From Novosphingobium sp. 9 (GTDB lineage: Bacteria > Pseudomonadota > Alphaproteobacteria > Sphingomonadales > Sphingomonadaceae): a stretch of 64,000 nucleotides of DNA. The notes below the pieces were generated by a model that saw only the letters and a program-made list of their open reading frames with translations, did no database searches and was not told where the DNA came from. The translations under genes were made by a program, and so were the position numbers. Numbering within the stretch: the first letter of the stretch is position 1; each line of letters opens with the position of its first letter. Of this stretch, positions 10,201 to 16,389 are shown in pieces. The DNA lies in assembly GCF_025340265.1 (NCBI RefSeq), contig NZ_CP022707.1, positions 2,914,501-2,978,500 of the forward strand, in the 5' to 3' direction.

Positions 10201-10536
10201 TACCGTGAAGCGGTTTTCCAGTGCCTGCTGGTAGGGATTGGTGCTACCAAGCTCGCGTCTGCTGCCATTGTCCTGCTCGACCGACCAGGGCCCATTCACG
10301 CCGCCATAGACGGGATGTAGATAGGCCTTGATCTCGACCACGACCGCGGTGGTCGCGGTCGCGACAATCAGGTCAATCTGGCGACGCCTAGGACCAAGCG
10401 TGACATTGGCCAGCAGAACGGCTTCGACACCGTCCGCTTCCAGATCGCGCTTCAGCTGGCGCGCGCAGGCAATCTCGGCCGGATTGGTGACGCGATCACC
10501 GTGGAAAATCTGGAGCGAGGCACTGAGTGGCGACAT
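7231..10536 (-). CDS. NERD nuclease - STAND-type NTPase - helical repeat protein, candidate anti-phage sensor
   Basis: The 1101-residue protein begins with a NERD (PD-(D/E)xK) nuclease domain: E21, D55 in RRQIDLIVAT, E68-x-K70 in VVVEIKAY, and Q103/Q104 in NPYQQALEN. A P-loop NTPase follows with Walker A GPSGSGKT (246-253), Walker B EIVLHVDAVNE (about 311-321) and a sensor-like RIVITGQEE. The rest (about 400-1101) is rich in helices without catalytic motifs and resembles HEAT/ARM or TPR-like ligand-sensing tails. This order (nuclease, STAND NTPase, repeat sensor) is that of Avs-type anti-phage proteins, although the NERD head and the tail cannot be assigned to a described Avs type by eye. It is followed by the HEPN-like gene and diverges from the retron RT gene. 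Confidence 0.8.
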   Translation of the reverse strand: MSPLSASLQIFHGDRVTNPAEIACARQLKRDLEADGVEAVLLANVTLGPRRRQIDLIVATATTAVVVEIKAYLHPVYGGVNGPWSVEQDNGSRRELGSTNPYQQALENRFTVTDSLRGQDGRDAKDAVAGMLCLYPGAPAGSNIPAGDFKLAIGGYAELVALLKVPRTNALSLDQWRAFALAQGLADQSMQPPSAADQIVAQYLTAHADLGRTTLGPYVEPQFDGKDSTAELARRIAEGEQLQIVGPSGSGKTELLKHLATACAARGNIPLLIRGRDFGRGIGPLLRADAARYSREKIPALFRAAVEAGAEIVLHVDAVNECPADKRAELVAALQAARINYGARIVITGQEEIGLPTSLAGATITLNQPEPTQAHRIVEAHLGRALTPPEIAALEVVATAHDAAILAAVLDRASVIDGRYSLYYAFSRARLDSAPAAQDHRRLSELATAMRIGFVAAMPKSAAERIVGTDGSTIDAACAAGLLWSDAGGIGFRHDLIADFYAADAILHRAGTPAGLHALACQPIHAELREFILGGCATTQEIETLLANAPDSRLLESALSGRAGAKARSFVLSRMSDLIAQLKRRYSTIDLALPDGVTSARELSSLVPGFTDGVEDDPIDDLYLNLIPAALGDGLLADLLDAFAAVDRRLLAEAERLRERHPDVRLAWRAAACGTVYGMHHFSGARHLQTLLQAIQNSWSTRGEHATALDIASHLDAFESFSVGQLFLLVSALRCARGEPMPARFPELLRRVWRTQVYHLRLIICDFIRFRGGELGEDDRLAVRDELNSYLTDDNLFLNSSVFDALVGVDGIEHDFTIESAVEEYEAMLAMPDSPEACSLAVSAVTRTYDHPFCEIYWEAFYDVLPVEKRQALLLRGLRDRQGDPWFISDILRALHRDPTPEAATELQQLARGPRLDGHSHQCAVVAYAEAISLLAKLDLPLEASESVPDDPAMRAWHEAAPLLHALGGGATNVSTDTFFACGVAEAFDVIQRVKREARIFDFDSRLDVAFERLWPDMVRDLARAVLARDYVGKSAFAAFQFGRSLEDEHIDAALQFLAQVGRPTDLALVQGWLEHPRHGEQALATARALERSETGQPAAR

Positions 10537-10768
10537 GGCTCGAAACTATACGCGCGCTCGCTCCGATCAAGGCAGCCATTAGATTATCGACGGCGCTGAG
10601 AAGTTTGCAAGCCACTCCTTGCGCGATTGCGGGCTCGGTTCGTCAGCCTCCAATTGCACCGACAAGTGCCGCGGGAGCATGTTTGTGAACTGATGCGGTG
10701 GATGCCTCCCTTCATCGGGCATCGTATGATGCTCAATGGCGCCGTGGCGGTGCCCGAAGGAGGAGCAT

Positions 10769-11781
10769 ATGGCGAATGCACACATGCTGTCGATCGACCT
10801 GGCGAAGCGCAGCTTCCAAGTCTGCGCGACTGATCGAGCAGGGTCGGTTCTATATAATCGGACGATCTCACGGTCCAAACTGGAGGCGCTGCTCAAGGCG
10901 CAGCCTCGCTGTATAGTCGCTATGGAAGCCTGCGCGACGAGCCATTTTTGGGGCCGATTTGCTGGCGCGGAAGGTCATGAGGTTCGGCTGATCCCGCCAA
11001 TCTACGTGAAGCCTTTCGTGAAGAGGCAGAAGAACGATGCTGCAGACGCGGCGGCCATTGCCGAAGCTGCTGTGCGCCCGAACCTGCATTTCGTTGCGGT
11101 CAAAAGCGCGGAGCATCAAGCGAGAGCTGTGGCCTATCGTACCCATCAGTGTTTTGTGAGCCAGCGGACGCAGACTATCAATGCGCTACGAGGACACTTG
11201 GCCGAGTTCGGCCTGGTATTCCCTCAAGGAGTTCCTCATCTGAAGGAAATCCGCGCAGCCATGGACGATGATGATGTCGACGTGCCTCCCGGTATACGGG
11301 AGATCGCAAGACTCTACCTCGAGCACATCGACACCCTGTCCGCGAAGATTGACGAGCTTTCACTCAGACTACGGGAAGCAATGGCGGTCAGCGTCGAGCT
11401 TCGCCGCCTTTGCACGGTGCCGGGCGTTGGCCCGGTGACCGCTGGTGCGATCATGGCGTTTGCACCAGATCTGCGGACTTTCGCCAGCGGCAGAAACTTC
11501 GCAGCATGGCTCGGCCTCGTGCCCAAGCAGCGATCAACGGGCGGAAAATCCCGCCTCGGGTCCATGAGCAAAATGGGTCAAAGCGACATTCGCAAACTTC
11601 TCGTCGTCGGTGCGATGAGCAGGATACGATGGATCGTGCGCAAAGGCGTTCTCCCGACAACTGGCTGGGCCGCATGATGGCTCGACGGCCCAGAATGGTG
11701 GTCGCCGTAGCACTGGCGAACAAAATGGCACGGACAATCTGGGCGATGATGACCCGCGAGGAAGACTACCGTTTGGCGTGA
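10769..11781 (+). pseudogene. IS110-family (IS1111 group) transposase, one frameshift near the C terminus
   Basis: This DEDD-type transposase/recombinase of the IS110 family starts at the ATG after AGGAGG-like bases at 10760-10765 (MANAHMLSIDLAKRSFQV). The N-terminal RuvC-like domain shows D in LSIDLAKRSF, E in IVAMEACATSHFW and the pair in KNDAADAAAI. The C-terminal Tnp20 domain shows LCTVPGVGPVTAGAI and the Ser-containing RSTGGKSRLG. The last 40 residues (DNWLGRMMARRPRMVVAVAL...) are in another frame. One extra C in the run 11653-11655 joins them into a 337-residue protein of normal size. IS110 elements are not known for frameshifting, so this is probably a base-call error. Confidence 0.88.
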
Positions 11782-12034
11782 TGGTGTAACTGCCATAGCG
11801 CTCGGGGCCTCGGCCCCGACAAGGAGATCGACTGATACTATGCGGCAAGGACTTCAATGTTCACGATACGGCTAACCAGTCCCGGGGCGAGAGCAAACCA
11901 AGCTCGCTGAACCGATGTGGCCCGGATCGTTCGAACTGCATAACGGCCCGTGGCGTCAGCAAGCCACACCAGAGGCCTGACACACGACCGATGAAGCGCT
12001 CTGCCGAGCAAAGTCAGAAATCACCTTGCAATCT
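11782..12034 (+). ncRNA. Putative guide (bridge/seek) RNA region of the IS1111 element
   Basis: These 253 non-coding bases lie between the transposase stop and the right subterminal repeat, the place where IS1111-group elements encode their target-guiding RNA. TCCCGGGGCG at 11880-11889 is the exact complement of the 10 bases to the right of the insertion point (12051-12060). TGAACCG at 11908-11914 equals the target across the insertion point (TGAAC from the left side, then CG). The two are separated by a small hairpin, GCGAG (11887-11891) pairing with CTCGC (11903-11907). The RNA boundaries and strand are not determined. Confidence 0.5.
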
Positions 12035-12084
12035 GGGAGGCATCCACACACGCCCCGGGATTGCCGGAGGCCAGTTTTCTTAAA

Positions 12085-12990
12085 TTAGGCAGCCAGCGGG
12101 ACCTCGTCCAGCATAGCGTAGTAACGTTGCTCGGCTTCGACGGGCGGAATGTTTCCGATCGGTTCCAGCAGGCGCCTGTTGTTGAACCAGTCGACCCATT
12201 CCAGCGTGGCGTATTCGACGGCTTCGAATGAGCGCCAAGGGCCTCGACGGTGGATCACCTCGGCCTTGTAAAGACCGTTGATCGTCTCGGCCAAAGCGTT
12301 GTCGTAGCTGTCACCAACGCTGCCGACGGATGGCTCGATGCCGGCTTCCGCGAGACGTTCGGTGTACTTGATGGACACATATTGCGATCCGCGGTCGCTG
12401 TGATGGACCAGGCCGCCGCGATGAACGGGCTGTCGGTCGTGGATAGCCTGCTCCAGCGCATCCAGCACGAAGCTGGCGTGCGCTGTCCGGCTGACACGCC
12501 AGCCCACGATATAGCGAGCGTAGACGTCGATCACGAAGGCAACGTAGACGAACCCCGCCCAGGTCGCGACATAGGTGAAGTCGGAAACCCATAGCATGTT
12601 TGGCGCTGGAGCATGGAACTGGCGGTTGACCTGATCGAGCGGGCATGGCGCCGCCTTGTTCGCGATCGTGGTGCGAACCGGCTTGCCGCGGATCACCCCT
12701 TGCAGACCAAGATCTCGCATCAACCGCTGTACAGTGCAGCGTGCAACATCGAAGCCCTCGCGCTTCATCTGCCGCCACACTTTGCGTACACCGTAGACGC
12801 CGAAGTTCTCGGCAAAGACCCGCAGAACTTCGGGCTTCAGCTCTTCATCCTTCCGGGCACGAGCAGATTGCAAAGCCGGGTCTCGCCGCTTGGCAAGGCG
12901 CTCGTGATAGGTGGATGGGGCGATCGGCAGAACCCGGCAGATCGGCTCGACCCCATAGGCATCGCGATGTTCGTCGATAAAGGCGATCAT
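12085..12990 (-). CDS. IS3-family transposase OrfB (DDE integrase domain)
   Basis: The 301-residue protein has the HTH_21 region ([19 protein letters not shown], residues 50-70) and an rve integrase core with the three acidic residues in [26 protein letters not shown] and [14 protein letters not shown]. It catalyses strand transfer together with OrfA. Its ATG overlaps the OrfA stop (ATGA), so expression is coupled by re-initiation or frameshifting. It is full length. Confidence 0.93.
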   Translation of the reverse strand: MIAFIDEHRDAYGVEPICRVLPIAPSTYHERLAKRRDPALQSARARKDEELKPEVLRVFAENFGVYGVRKVWRQMKREGFDVARCTVQRLMRDLGLQGVIRGKPVRTTIANKAAPCPLDQVNRQFHAPAPNMLWVSDFTYVATWAGFVYVAFVIDVYARYIVGWRVSRTAHASFVLDALEQAIHDRQPVHRGGLVHHSDRGSQYVSIKYTERLAEAGIEPSVGSVGDSYDNALAETINGLYKAEVIHRRGPWRSFEAVEYATLEWVDWFNNRRLLEPIGNIPPVEAEQRYYAMLDEVPLAA

Positions 12991-13313
12991 CGTTTGAACG
13001 GGCGGTCGAGCTCCGCCTGGGCAAAATATGCCGACGCCTTGCGCAGTATCTCGTTAGCCTGCCGCAGTTCGCGGACTTCACGCTCCAACGCCTTGAGCTT
13101 CTCGGCGGTCTCCGTCGGCACACCACCGCGCTTGCCGCTGTCCACCTCCGCTTTCTTCACCCATTCCAGCAGCGTGTGTCCGGAACACCCGATCTTCTCA
13201 GCAACCGATGTGATCGCAGCCCAGCGAGAAGGATAATCTCCCTCGTGATCCAGAACCATCCGGATCGCCCGCTGCCGAACCTCAGGGGCAAACTTGTTCG
13301 TCGTCTTGCTCAT
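12987..13313 (-). CDS. IS3-family transposase OrfA (helix-turn-helix protein)
   Basis: The 108-residue protein is the usual IS3 OrfA: an N-terminal helix-turn-helix of the Tnp_8 type ([20 protein letters not shown], then [17 protein letters not shown]), and a leucine-zipper-like coiled coil ([20 protein letters not shown]) used for multimerisation. It binds the terminal repeats. It lies just inside the right end of the element. Confidence 0.92.
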   Translation of the reverse strand: MSKTTNKFAPEVRQRAIRMVLDHEGDYPSRWAAITSVAEKIGCSGHTLLEWVKKAEVDSGKRGGVPTETAEKLKALEREVRELRQANEILRKASAYFAQAELDRPFKR

Positions 13314-13445
13314 CGTAGACCCTTCCTCTCAGGAGTTAGGGCCTCCGGCAATCCCGGGGCGGTTCATTGGGACAGTGTGTTCAAAATCTTAGTAACTCTA
13401 ATCAGCGCACTATCAAGGAGATGGGTTCTTTGGTATTCGATCCAA

Positions 13446-13566
13446 ACGAGGTCTCCCCTCGCATACGCGCTGTAGCAACTGCGGCGTAAGAGCAAATGTC
13501 TAGACATGTCGTGCGCGCCATGACGATCGATGATTAACCGTGGCGTGATTGGAAGGGAGACCTCGT
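13446..13566 (+). ncRNA. Candidate retron msr-msd RNA bounded by a1/a2 inverted repeat
   Basis: ACGAGGTCTCCC (13446-13457) pairs perfectly with GGGAGACCTCGT (13555-13566), and the pairing continues with two more base pairs after one mismatch. The repeat encloses 97 bases and ends on the start of a retron-type RT, the layout of the a1/a2 arms in retrons. Inside are three possible hairpins: TACGC/GCGTA (start about 13464); a palindrome ATGTCTAGACAT (about 13496-13507); and CGCGCCATG pairing with CGTGGCGTG (about 13515-13548, two wobble pairs). The branching guanosine is not identified. The right arm overlaps the RT Shine-Dalgarno, so translational control is an alternative reading. Confidence 0.6.
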
Positions 13567-15178
13567 GACTAATGGCTGGCTAGGCTTCGGCATCCCTACT
13601 CCAATCCATGTACCGATACCCTCAGAGCTTTCGAGCAACACAGCGCTTCTTTCCTATCTCGGCGTCTCACCAGCAGAGATGAAGAAGATTTGGTATCACA
13701 GGGAGAAAATGTACCATTGCTTCGATGTTGCCAAGAAAAGCGGCAAGCCGAGGCTTATCAACGCTCCCGACCGGCGCCTCAAATTCCTTCAGCGCCGGAT
13801 CGCTAATCTGCTCGACCAGCTGTACCCGGTTCGCAATCCGGTCCACGGCTACGTTCAAGGCAAATCGGTGAAGTCGAACGCGACTTCGCATCTGAAGCAG
13901 CGCTTTATCCTCAATCTCGACATCAGAGACTTTTTCGGTTCGATAACTGAGCAAAGAGTATTCGGGATTCTCCATGCAATTGGTGTCCCGCGCGATGCGG
14001 CGGAAACGGTCGCACGCATCTGCTGTTACAGCGGCCATCTGCCGCAAGGCGGTCCCGCCAGCCCGGTTCTCTCCAACATGGTATGCTTTCGGCTCGACCG
14101 GGCGTTGCTCAAACTTGCGAAGGACGCAAAGTGTATCTACACGCGCTATGCGGATGATATCAGCCTGTCGAGCTTGCGTCCGCTCACCGCGCTGTTCGAC
14201 GGTACATTGCCCACAACAGGCCGCGTTGACCCCGAGCTTCTGTCAGCTGCGCTGCAGGCGGCCTTTGCCAGCAACGGTTTCGCGCTCAACCCTGAGAAAA
14301 TTCACTACGCAGACCGGCACTCACGGCGCGTAGTGACAGGGCTAAAGGTCAACGAGGGACTGAACGTTGACCGGCGCTTCGTCCGCAATATTCGCGCGGC
14401 ACTTTACGCAGTGGAGAAAGACGCAGTTGCGGCTCAAGCTCGCTATGCCGCCGACTTTGGTGGGAAGGCTGACATCAGTTCCCATCTTAAAGGAAAGATT
14501 GCGTGGCTTGGGAATGTGAAAGGTCTTGCTGATCCGGTCTATCGCGCACTCGCTCTCCGGTTCAACACCGCCTTCCCGAAGCAGGCCATCAAAGTACAAC
14601 CGACCCGTCACGAACGACTGGACAGGTCTGTTTGGGTGATTGAGCATCACCTCAACGACATGGACAAATACGCGCAGGGCAGCGTGTTCTTTCTCGCGGG
14701 TGTCGGATTAGTTACAGCGGCGCATTGCGTTGCTGGGATTAAGGACGCGATCGTTCATCACCCATCGCGGCCCTCGAATAAGTTCAAGGTCTCGGTAGCG
14801 CACTATTCAAAGCACCGCGACCTTGCGATCCTGACGCATACAATTCCTGCAACCGATTTTTACGAGCTGAGCAAGAGTACGACCGCCGCCGTGACCGGCG
14901 ATCCCATTGTCGCGATCGGCTATCCCGACTTCAGTCCAGCTGACAAGGTCAATTTCCGCGAAGGAACGGTCAGCTCCACGACTGTGAAGAGTTTGATCAA
15001 TCTTCTCGAAGTGAACTTCAAGTTCATTCAGGGCATGTCTGGCGGTCCGGTGATCAACTCCAATGATGAGGTCGTCGGGATCGTCCACAAAGGCGGCCCG
15101 AAGGAAAAGCGCGACTTTGCGATCGTCATCAAAGAGTTTGATTCTTGGAACGCTGCCGGCCTGCCTTCAGACTATTGA
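13565..15178 (+). CDS. Retron-type reverse transcriptase fused to a trypsin-like serine protease
   Basis: In this 537-residue fusion, residues 1-345 are an RT of the retron type: GKPRLINAPDR (60-70), the retron-typical NAxxH as NATSH (105-109), LNLDIRDFFGSI (117-127), LPQGGPASPVLSNM (159-172), catalytic YADD (195-198) and the retron VTGL motif (257-260). Residues about 370-537 form a trypsin-like protease with His387 (VTAAHC), Asp419 (HRDLAIL) and Ser492 (GMSGGPV); all three catalytic residues are present. The start is GTG at 13565, preceded by GGAAGGGAGA. Retrons are RT-ncRNA-effector anti-phage systems, so the protease is presumably the effector, released when the RT-DNA complex is disturbed. 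RT-protease fusions are, to my memory, a rare known retron class. Confidence 0.88.
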   Translation: MTNGWLGFGIPTPIHVPIPSELSSNTALLSYLGVSPAEMKKIWYHREKMYHCFDVAKKSGKPRLINAPDRRLKFLQRRIANLLDQLYPVRNPVHGYVQGKSVKSNATSHLKQRFILNLDIRDFFGSITEQRVFGILHAIGVPRDAAETVARICCYSGHLPQGGPASPVLSNMVCFRLDRALLKLAKDAKCIYTRYADDISLSSLRPLTALFDGTLPTTGRVDPELLSAALQAAFASNGFALNPEKIHYADRHSRRVVTGLKVNEGLNVDRRFVRNIRAALYAVEKDAVAAQARYAADFGGKADISSHLKGKIAWLGNVKGLADPVYRALALRFNTAFPKQAIKVQPTRHERLDRSVWVIEHHLNDMDKYAQGSVFFLAGVGLVTAAHCVAGIKDAIVHHPSRPSNKFKVSVAHYSKHRDLAILTHTIPATDFYELSKSTTAAVTGDPIVAIGYPDFSPADKVNFREGTVSSTTVKSLINLLEVNFKFIQGMSGGPVINSNDEVVGIVHKGGPKEKRDFAIVIKEFDSWNAAGLPSDY

Positions 15179-15573
15179 CGGCGGCCATTTGGTCAAAGCT
15201 GCTTTAGCAAGCTGATGGCTAAAATGGCAGCTTTCCTCATTTCGTCAGCTATGATCGGACGGTCTCTTCCCGGCCCAGGAGCCGTCAAATCGTGCCGCTC
15301 GGAATGATGTCCGGTTTCGAACTCGGACTGAAGCGACATGGACGTCGGCTATGTTGGCGCGAGCCGACACCGGTGCCGGAAGCCGGGAACGTCAGCTATC
15401 CTAAAATTGTTGTTCAGAAGCCGACCGTCGCGAAGGTCCCAGCCCTTGCCATAATACGGATCGTCACCGACGTTTCTGAAGTCATGGTTCCGAGAAGAGC
15501 AGCGAGCCAGCACGCGGCGTGGATGGGCCGCGACGCGTTCGAGCATCAATCAATCCCACACGCTGCTAGCCGC
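15179..15573. other. Intergenic, no gene recognised
   Basis: These 395 bases separate the retron gene from the DUF6118 gene, which ends here from the other side. Short open frames cross the region but have no recognisable start context or motif, and the longest runs far into the DUF6118 gene. This probably marks the junction between the defence block and the mobilisation module. I see no terminator with a clear T-run. Confidence 0.4.
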
Positions 15574-16212
15574 TCAATCCCTCGTCTTGGCTTTCCGATG
15601 CGTACTGCGGGCCTCGCCAGCCTTATCGGGCAACACCGGCACAGATGTTGGCGACAGTGCCGGCAGCACCCCCGGCATCGTCCTCCCCAAGGTACGCGCC
15701 GCCATCCATTCGGGCACATGCCATGAAGCGGGCAGCGAGCGCGCGACGGCGCCGGGCAGGAAAGACCACAGAACGATCCCTGCCAGCAGTCCTGCGATAC
15801 CGGCTTGAACGAGGCGCAGATGCTGACGATCGGCAGCTTGCCCACGCTGGACGATGGAATTTATGGCGCCCACCGCGTTATGGATCGAGACACGCGCCGT
15901 CTCCAGCAAGCGCTCATCCTCGGCACGCGCCGCTTTGGCAGCCGTCACGATTTCCTTCGTGAGGACCGCAGGCGTCAGCTTGAGCGAGGGACTCTGCTCG
16001 ATCGCTGCAAGCCGATCGCAACTGTCTTCGATCGCCTCCTTGAGCTCATCGAAATCCGCGCGGTAATCCGGGATCTTCTCGCGCGCGGCAGTGAGACCTG
16101 CCACGGCATTGTGCAGAAGGCTGAGTTCATGGCGCAGAGCCTCGAAGGCTTCTGCGGGGCTCGCGGCGGAATCAGGGGCGATGTCGGCGCCGGGGTCTGG
16201 GGATGAGGTCAT
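15574..16212 (-). CDS. DUF6118-like membrane-anchored protein of the mobilisation module
   Basis: The 212-residue product starts at the ATG at 16212 (MTSSPDPGAD). The N-terminal half is acidic and coiled-coil-like (EAFEALRHELSLLHNAVAGL, FDELKEAIEDSCDRLAAIEQ). A single membrane segment follows (LVQAGIAGLLAGIVLWSFLP, about residues 135-155) and then a soluble tail (VARSLPASWHVPEWMAARTL). Proteins of this build are commonly encoded next to Ti-type traA in sphingomonads and carry the DUF6118 label. The function is unknown; a role at the cell envelope in conjugation is only a guess. It lies 177 bases downstream of traA on the same strand. Confidence 0.7.
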   Translation of the reverse strand: MTSSPDPGADIAPDSAASPAEAFEALRHELSLLHNAVAGLTAAREKIPDYRADFDELKEAIEDSCDRLAAIEQSPSLKLTPAVLTKEIVTAAKAARAEDERLLETARVSIHNAVGAINSIVQRGQAADRQHLRLVQAGIAGLLAGIVLWSFLPGAVARSLPASWHVPEWMAARTLGRTMPGVLPALSPTSVPVLPDKAGEARSTHRKAKTRD

Positions 16213-16389
16213 GGGTGCAAGGCTATGCCTGCCGCGCACCACAGCGCCAGAGGCTGGGATGTCCGGACAGATCCTGAGAATTGCGCGCTGCACGATTCCG
16301 TCTCGGGGTGCGTCAGATTTGTCGGCATCGCGAGGAAGCAGGTGGCTCTCGTTGCGCCACGACTTGCAGATTGCAGCACGTCGGCGCCC

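Larger units (their letters stand above)
10691..12050 (+). mobile_element. IS1111-type (IS110 family) element inserted in the IS3 terminus
   Basis: A 13-base inverted repeat (GTGGATGCCTCCC at 10698-10710 and its complement at 12035-12047) lies 7 bases from the left end and 3 bases from the right end. From memory, this subterminal 7/3 spacing is the hallmark of the IS1111 subgroup. The ends are set by the junction with the IS3 terminus (TGAAC before, CGCCCCGGG after). There is no target duplication, as expected for this family. The element is 1360 bp: one transposase gene and a 253-base non-coding right part. Confidence 0.85.
10686..13366 (-). mobile_element. IS3-family insertion sequence, interrupted by an IS1111-type element
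   Basis: The right end (13340-13366) and left end share a 22-base inverted core (12051-12072 against 13340-13361). The right terminus continues as TGAACC (read inward), but the base pairs outside the left core do not match. The missing TGAAC is found at 10686-10690, on the far side of the IS1111 element. Removing 10691-12050 rebuilds a left end matching the right end and gives an IS3 element of 1321 bp. A 3-bp direct repeat TTG flanks it (10683-10685 and 13367-13369), as IS3-family transposition makes. The two transposase genes are intact on the minus strand. Confidence 0.85.

Noticed and set aside
8962..10320. 452-codon frame antisense to the NERD-STAND gene
   Set aside because: The minus-strand gene has intact catalytic motifs; the plus frame is composition-driven.
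13446..13566. Reading the inverted repeat only as a translational control hairpin of the RT gene
   Set aside because: The right arm does overlap the Shine-Dalgarno, but the 97-base spacing, inner hairpins and position before a retron-type RT fit an a1/a2 repeat better; kept as a stated alternative.
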